DNA of 8,673 nucleotides from Thermodesulfatator sp. (lineage in GTDB: Bacteria > Desulfobacterota > Thermodesulfobacteria > Thermodesulfobacteriales > Thermodesulfobacteriaceae), in NCBI GenBank assembly GCA_026993045.1, contig JALWWR010000012.1, forward strand, positions 1 through 8,673, given 5' to 3'. The notes beneath the pieces were generated by a model, which saw nothing but the letters and a program-made list of their open reading frames with translations, did not search any database and was not told where the DNA came from. The position numbers were made by a program, and so were the translations under genes. Each line of letters opens with the position of its first letter. Positions within the stretch are counted from its first letter, which is position 1. Positions 5,763 to 8,673 of the stretch are shown here, piece after piece.

Positions 5763-6463
5763 GGGAACGCCCCTTTCACTATTGTCCAGGCTGTCACCAT
5801 GGGATCGCCCATCGCTTGCTAGCGGAGGTTATTGAAGAACTCGGGATCCGGGAGAGGGCCTATGGTCTAGCCTCCATTGGTTGTGCCTGTTTTCTTTATT
5901 ACTACTTTGATGTAGACATTTGCGAGGCCCCCCACGGCCGTTCCTGCGCCGCTGCCACCGGGGCCAAACGGGCCCGGCCGGATTTGGTGGTTTTCACCTA
6001 TCAAGGCGACGGAGACTTTGCCGCCATCGGTTTGGGAGAAAGCTTGCACGCCGCAGCCCGGGGGGAGCGGATCACAGCTATCATGATCAACAACACCGTT
6101 TACGGTATGACCGGAGGCCAGCTTTCCCCCACCACCGTGGTGGGGCAGCGGACCACCACCACCCCTCAAGGGCGCGACCCCCAACATTATGGGCACCCTA
6201 TGCAGATCGCCGAAATCTTGGCCTCCTTCCCCGGAGTAGCTTTTTGCGCCCGGGTGGCGGTTAACACTCCGAAAAGGGTGCTTGAAGCCAAAGAGGCCCT
6301 GCGCAAGGCCTTCTTGGCTCAGCTCGAAGATCGGGGTTTTGGTTACGTGGAATTCCTTTCAGCTTGTCCGATAAACTGGAAGACGGACCCGGTGGAGGCC
6401 TTAGAGAAGGTGGACGAGCTGGTCGAGACCTTTCCCCTCAAAATCTTCAAAGATCTCTCATGA
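5726..6463 (+). CDS. 2-oxoacid:ferredoxin oxidoreductase beta subunit, thiamine pyrophosphate-binding
   Basis: Catalytic subunit that binds thiamine pyrophosphate and a [4Fe-4S] cluster. The 245-aa protein shows the TPP motif from GDGD (94-97) to INN (121-123), the HYCPGCHHG segment (18-26), and EAPHGR (67-72). Likely cluster ligands are Cys20, Cys23, Cys53 and Cys214. The usual CPGCGHG reads CPGCHHG here, a mild deviation next to the cluster. It corresponds to KorB, also called VorA in some schemes. The ATG at 5726 follows AGAGGA by seven bases and lies inside the end of the alpha gene. The stop overlaps the start of a small membrane-protein gene as ATGA, instead of running straight into the gamma-subunit gene as is common. 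Confidence 0.93.
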   Translation: MPKKAQIFPSVLRERPFHYCPGCHHGIAHRLLAEVIEELGIRERAYGLASIGCACFLYYYFDVDICEAPHGRSCAAATGAKRARPDLVVFTYQGDGDFAAIGLGESLHAAARGERITAIMINNTVYGMTGGQLSPTTVVGQRTTTTPQGRDPQHYGHPMQIAEILASFPGVAFCARVAVNTPKRVLEAKEALRKAFLAQLEDRGFGYVEFLSACPINWKTDPVEALEKVDELVETFPLKIFKDLS

Positions 6464-6666
6464 GGGAAGAACTTATTGAACTTGGAAAATGGTTTTATCA
6501 CCTGGCCTTGGCCGTGGCAGTGGCCGGAATTGTAAAACCACTTTTAGATCAGCATTTTTCTTGGTACGCTTTTGGAGTAGCCTTCTTTTTGATGCTAGCG
6601 CTTTTATTGACCGGATTTATTCTTATTAAAAAGGGGAGGACAAGAGATGGATCCTTTTACTCTTAA
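6460..6666 (+). CDS. Small membrane protein (68 aa) inside the oxidoreductase operon
   Basis: I do not recognise the family. The 68-aa product has a short amphipathic start (MREELIELGKW), two predicted membrane helices at about 12-30 and 36-56, split by a polar turn with Asp30, Gln31 and His32, and a charged end (KKGRTRDGSFYS). The ATG overlaps the beta-subunit stop as ATGA. A longer in-frame reading begins at 6364 inside the beta gene, but the overlap start gives a clean membrane protein and is preferred. Its own ribosome site is weak, so translation probably depends on coupling. It overlaps the next small gene by 20 bases. Position between the beta and gamma genes suggests it may anchor the enzyme or its electron carrier at the membrane; that is inference. 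Confidence 0.72.
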   Translation: MREELIELGKWFYHLALAVAVAGIVKPLLDQHFSWYAFGVAFFLMLALLLTGFILIKKGRTRDGSFYS

Positions 6667-6769
6667 TCTTCTTCTTTTTGGTATAGGAGCCCTTCTTTTT
6701 GGTTTGGTGATGTTGAAAGTGAGTGACTGGCTGGAGAAAAGAGAGAAAACGCAGACCCGTGAAGTTTGA
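6647..6769 (+). CDS. Very small single-pass membrane protein (40 aa)
   Basis: A 40-codon gene, short enough to be missed by length cut-offs. It starts at ATG 6647, six bases after GGAGGA, an excellent ribosome site. The product begins MDPFTLNLLLFGIGALLFGL, has one hydrophobic helix at about 6-24, and ends in a charged tail (VSDWLEKREKTQTREV). It overlaps the 68-aa gene by 20 bases and the gamma-subunit gene by 11, so it fits the tight packing of the operon. The strong ribosome site, signal-anchor-like helix and basic/acidic tail argue that it is real. No family is recognised. It could pair with the 68-aa protein as a membrane anchor. Confidence 0.65.
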   Translation: MDPFTLNLLLFGIGALLFGLVMLKVSDWLEKREKTQTREV

Positions 6770-7331
6770 GGTCATTTTAGCGGGTTTTGGGGGGCAAGGT
6801 ATTCTTTTTGCCGGAAATCTCTTGGCCCAGGCCGGTATGGAAGCCGGGCTCCAAGTGACTTTTCTTCCGGTCTACGGGCCGGAGATGCGCGGCGGGACCT
6901 GTAACTGCACCGTGGTGCTTTCGGACCGGGAGATCGCCTCGCCGGTGGTCACCTACCCCTCGGCCCTTCTCATCATGAACCAACCTTCCCTGGATAAATT
7001 CCTCCCCCGGCTCCGTCCTGGGGGCCTAGCGGTGGTCAATAGCAACCTGGTCTCTCCCGAAAAGGTCCAAGAGGCCTCCCGGGCCAAACTGGTTTTCGTG
7101 CCGGCGGACGATCTAGCGGAGGAAGAAGGGGCCCCTCGGTTGGGGACCATGGCCGCCTTGGGGGCCTTGGTGGCGGTCTCCGAGGTGGTGCCTCCGGAAA
7201 AGGTCCTTTCTGGACTCAAGACCCTGCTTTTTCCCGAAAAAAAGGCCTTCTTAGAGCCTAACCGTAAGGTCTTTCGTCGGGGCTGGGAGTTCGGCCAAGC
7301 CTATAAGCTTGGGGAGCCTTCCAAATTTTAA
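6759..7331 (+). CDS. 2-oxoacid:ferredoxin oxidoreductase gamma subunit
   Basis: Gamma-domain subunit (KorC/VorC type) that binds part of CoA in this enzyme class. From the GTG at 6759 the protein has 190 residues, with the hallmark AGFGGQG (8-14), a conserved VYGPEMRGGTCNC (38-50), ASPVVTYPSALL (60-71) and LGTMAALGAL (128-137). An earlier in-frame GTG at 6723 would add 12 mostly basic residues (TGWRKERKRR), not seen in the family, so I chose the later start; its ribosome site is poor, pointing to coupling with the 40-aa gene it overlaps. It completes the four-subunit enzyme. Its stop TAA shares the palindrome TTAA (7328-7331) with the stop of the convergent ATP-grasp gene. Confidence 0.92.
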   Translation: MKFEVILAGFGGQGILFAGNLLAQAGMEAGLQVTFLPVYGPEMRGGTCNCTVVLSDREIASPVVTYPSALLIMNQPSLDKFLPRLRPGGLAVVNSNLVSPEKVQEASRAKLVFVPADDLAEEEGAPRLGTMAALGALVAVSEVVPPEKVLSGLKTLLFPEKKAFLEPNRKVFRRGWEFGQAYKLGEPSKF

Positions 7332-8140
7332 ACGTTTCCCAAAAATTCTTCCACCGCCTTTTGAAGATAAGCCCGAAACCTTTCTTCTCCTCCCAAAAGT
7401 CGGAGACCAAAGACAAAATTGATCTCGTTTAGGAGGGCTTTTCCTTCCTCCGGCACAAAGAGAAAGTCCACCGCAATCAGGTTGAAACCAGTTTTGCGGA
7501 TCAAGGTCTCGGTGAGTTGTGAGGCCTTTTTCTGAAGATCCGGATCCGGACAAGAAACGATCTCTCCCGCTTGGACCAGGTTTTTTAGAAACCGTCCCTT
7601 ACGCCAGAAGAAGAGGCGTTGGGAGCCGATCACTATCACCCGCAAGTCATATTCCCAGGGAAGGTACTCCTGGATCAAAAAACCGTAACGCCCGGAGGCC
7701 TCCCAGCGCCGGAGCTCCCCTAGGACCCTTTCCCACTGGCTGTAATTCTCCACCAAACACACCTCGTGGCCCTCGTGCCCCAGATTGCCTTTCACTACAA
7801 AAGGATAGGAAGGAAAGGAGATCTCCGCCGTTCCGGGATGAGGGCCTAAAGCGCAAATACGCGGCACCGCTACCGTAGAAGGACAAGGGAGACCCAAAGA
7901 GCGGAAAAGGAGATATTGGCCGATCTTTCCAGGGAAGACAAAGCGCAGGTCGTAATTGGGAAAGAGGGGTTTCCCAAGCCTTCGAACAAAATAGTAGAGT
8001 TCCGGCAAGACGGTCTGAGGGAAGATAACGGCCTCGGCCTCTTCCAAGGCCTTCAGGACCTCCGGCGTAAGCCCTGTAAACTGGAAGAAATTAAAATCCC
8101 CTTCAATCCAGGGGTTGAAAGAGACCACTTTCGACCCCAT
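7328..8140 (-). CDS. ATP-grasp ligase of the RimK/GshB-like group, substrate unknown
   Basis: ATP-grasp enzymes join a carboxylate to an amine or thiol by an acyl-phosphate step. In this 270-aa protein I see a preATP-grasp region (NYDLRFVFPGKIGQYLLF, 62-79), the nucleotide-binding lysine and glycine-rich loop PFVVKGNLGHEGHEV (113-127) with Lys117, the IQEYLP hinge (156-161), DLR (165-167), and the Mg-binding set Asp225 (IAVDFLF) plus Glu239 and Asn241 (LNEINFVFG). The catalytic set appears complete, so it should be active. Substrate cannot be read from the sequence; glutamate ligases and peptide ligases share these motifs. The ATG at 8140 has no recognisable ribosome site and only 35 bp separate it from the divergent nucleotidyltransferase gene, so a leaderless message is possible. 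Confidence 0.82.
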   Translation of the reverse strand: MGSKVVSFNPWIEGDFNFFQFTGLTPEVLKALEEAEAVIFPQTVLPELYYFVRRLGKPLFPNYDLRFVFPGKIGQYLLFRSLGLPCPSTVAVPRICALGPHPGTAEISFPSYPFVVKGNLGHEGHEVCLVENYSQWERVLGELRRWEASGRYGFLIQEYLPWEYDLRVIVIGSQRLFFWRKGRFLKNLVQAGEIVSCPDPDLQKKASQLTETLIRKTGFNLIAVDFLFVPEEGKALLNEINFVFGLRLLGGEERFRAYLQKAVEEFLGNV

Positions 8141-8175
8141 GTCTTTATTAAAAACCGGGGTTAGGAGGAAGGGAA
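8141..8175. other. 35-bp divergent intergenic gap
   Basis: This gap holds AGGAGG at 8163-8168, the ribosome site for the plus-strand nucleotidyltransferase (seven bases before GTG 8176). It is too short for two full non-overlapping promoters with leaders. The minus strand reads TTTTTAATAAAGAC directly before the ATP-grasp ATG, an AT-rich patch that could serve as a -10 for a leaderless transcript. Confidence 0.4.
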
Positions 8176-8673
8176 GTGCAAGCGGTGATCCTAGCCGCCG
8201 GGCTGGGGACCCGGATGGGGATGTCGGAGGCCTATCCCAAAGGCCTGCTTAAAGTAGCAGGAAGGACGCTCCTGGAGCGGCATTTGATCCTCCTTTCCCA
8301 GCACGGGATACAGGAATTCATTCTAGTAGTAAACCCCTTGAACCGCAGGTATTTTGAGGCCTTCAAGGCCCAACACCCCGAATACCGCATAATCTTGGTG
8401 GAAAATCCGCAGCCTGAAAGGGGAAACGGTTATTCCCTCTGGTGCGCCCGAAAAGAGGTTGCAGGCCCCTTTGTGCTCACCATGTCGGATCACCTTTACG
8501 AAGAGAGCTTCATCCAAAAGGCCTTGCGCGGTCGGGGCCTCATCTGGGACCGGCAGGGGCTTTACGTGGAGCGCTCGGAGGCCACCAAAGTGCGGATAAA
8601 AGAGGGGCGGGTAGAGGCCTTGGGAAAAGGGCTTAAAGACTATCAAGGCTTTGACACCGGTTTCTTTGTTTTA
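8176..8673 (+). CDS. CTP:inositol-1-phosphate cytidylyltransferase (N-terminal 166 residues, cut by window end)
   Basis: Makes CDP-inositol, the activated precursor of di-myo-inositol phosphate, a solute of hyperthermophiles. From GTG 8176 the protein has the nucleotidyltransferase start MQAVILAAGLGTRMG (1-15), PKGLLKVAG (21-29), then ERGNGYSL (81-88), LTMSDHLY (101-108), ALRGRGLI (116-123), EATKVRIKEGRV (135-146) and FDTGFFVL (159-166). From memory of the family, the GNGYSL, SDH-Y, EATKVR and DTGFFVL motifs set inositol-phosphate cytidylyltransferases apart from sugar nucleotidyltransferases. AGGAGG lies seven bases upstream. The frame is open to base 8673. Whether a membrane DIPP synthase domain is fused downstream, as in Archaeoglobus, cannot be seen. 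A related sugar-phosphate nucleotidyltransferase is the alternative. Confidence 0.85.
   Translation, partial: MQAVILAAGLGTRMGMSEAYPKGLLKVAGRTLLERHLILLSQHGIQEFILVVNPLNRRYFEAFKAQHPEYRIILVENPQPERGNGYSLWCARKEVAGPFVLTMSDHLYEESFIQKALRGRGLIWDRQGLYVERSEATKVRIKEGRVEALGKGLKDYQGFDTGFFVL

Noticed and set aside
6364..6459. Upstream extension of the 68-aa membrane protein into the beta-subunit gene
   Set aside because: The extra residues are Gly- and Arg-rich shadow coding of the beta subunit; the ATGA overlap start gives a normal small membrane protein.
6723..6758. Earlier GTG start for the gamma subunit
   Set aside because: The added residues are strongly basic and unlike the family N terminus, which begins a few residues before GFGGQG.
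8323..8646. 107-codon open frame on the minus strand near the right edge
   Set aside because: It lies opposite the cytidylyltransferase, which has a good ribosome site and a full series of family motifs.

Overview
The window reads as chromosome of a thermophilic, probably anaerobic, sulfur-metabolising bacterium. I infer a Thermodesulfobacteriota-like lineage, but I cannot prove the taxon. The clues are a ferredoxin-dependent 2-oxoacid oxidoreductase, two half-size YeeE/YedE-type sulfur-compound permeases, and the start of an inositol-1-phosphate cytidylyltransferase, an enzyme for the heat-stress solute di-myo-inositol phosphate. Genes are packed tightly, many start at GTG, TTG or apparently CTG, and Shine-Dalgarno sites of the AGGAGGT type are common. 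I see no RNA genes, CRISPR arrays, insertion sequences or phage genes.

Left block (about 1-2951, minus strand): an apparent operon read right to left. It runs from a secreted protein of unknown function with a CGCP motif, through a stable UUCG hairpin, two half YeeE/YedE permeases and pyrK, to pyrD, which is cut by the window edge. The last four genes are 3 nt apart or overlapping. The pyrD start is most simply a CTG behind a perfect Shine-Dalgarno site. Joining sulfur-transport genes to the electron-transfer and catalytic subunits of dihydroorotate dehydrogenase is an unexpected combination.

Middle block (3115-7331, plus strand): eight genes without a single spacer base between consecutive genes. 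They are a glycine-cleavage H-like protein lacking the lipoyl lysine and carrying a poly-glutamate tail, fabD, a 2x[4Fe-4S] ferredoxin subunit, the alpha (VorB/KorA type) and thiamine-binding beta subunits of a 2-oxoacid:ferredoxin oxidoreductase, two small membrane proteins (68 and 40 aa, the second easily missed), and the gamma subunit. The block thus links making acyl-CoA from 2-oxoacids (possibly branched-chain) to malonyl-ACP supply for fatty acid synthesis, with a possible membrane link. The 163-bp gap between the left and middle blocks must hold divergent promoters; only weak candidates are visible.

Right block (7328-8673): an ATP-grasp ligase of unknown substrate on the minus strand, whose stop codon overlaps that of the gamma subunit tail to tail. 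Only 35 bp away and divergent is the 5' part of the inositol-1-phosphate cytidylyltransferase gene, which runs off the window.

The best candidates for something undescribed are the non-lipoylatable acidic H-like protein and the two small membrane proteins, all built into the oxidoreductase/fabD operon.
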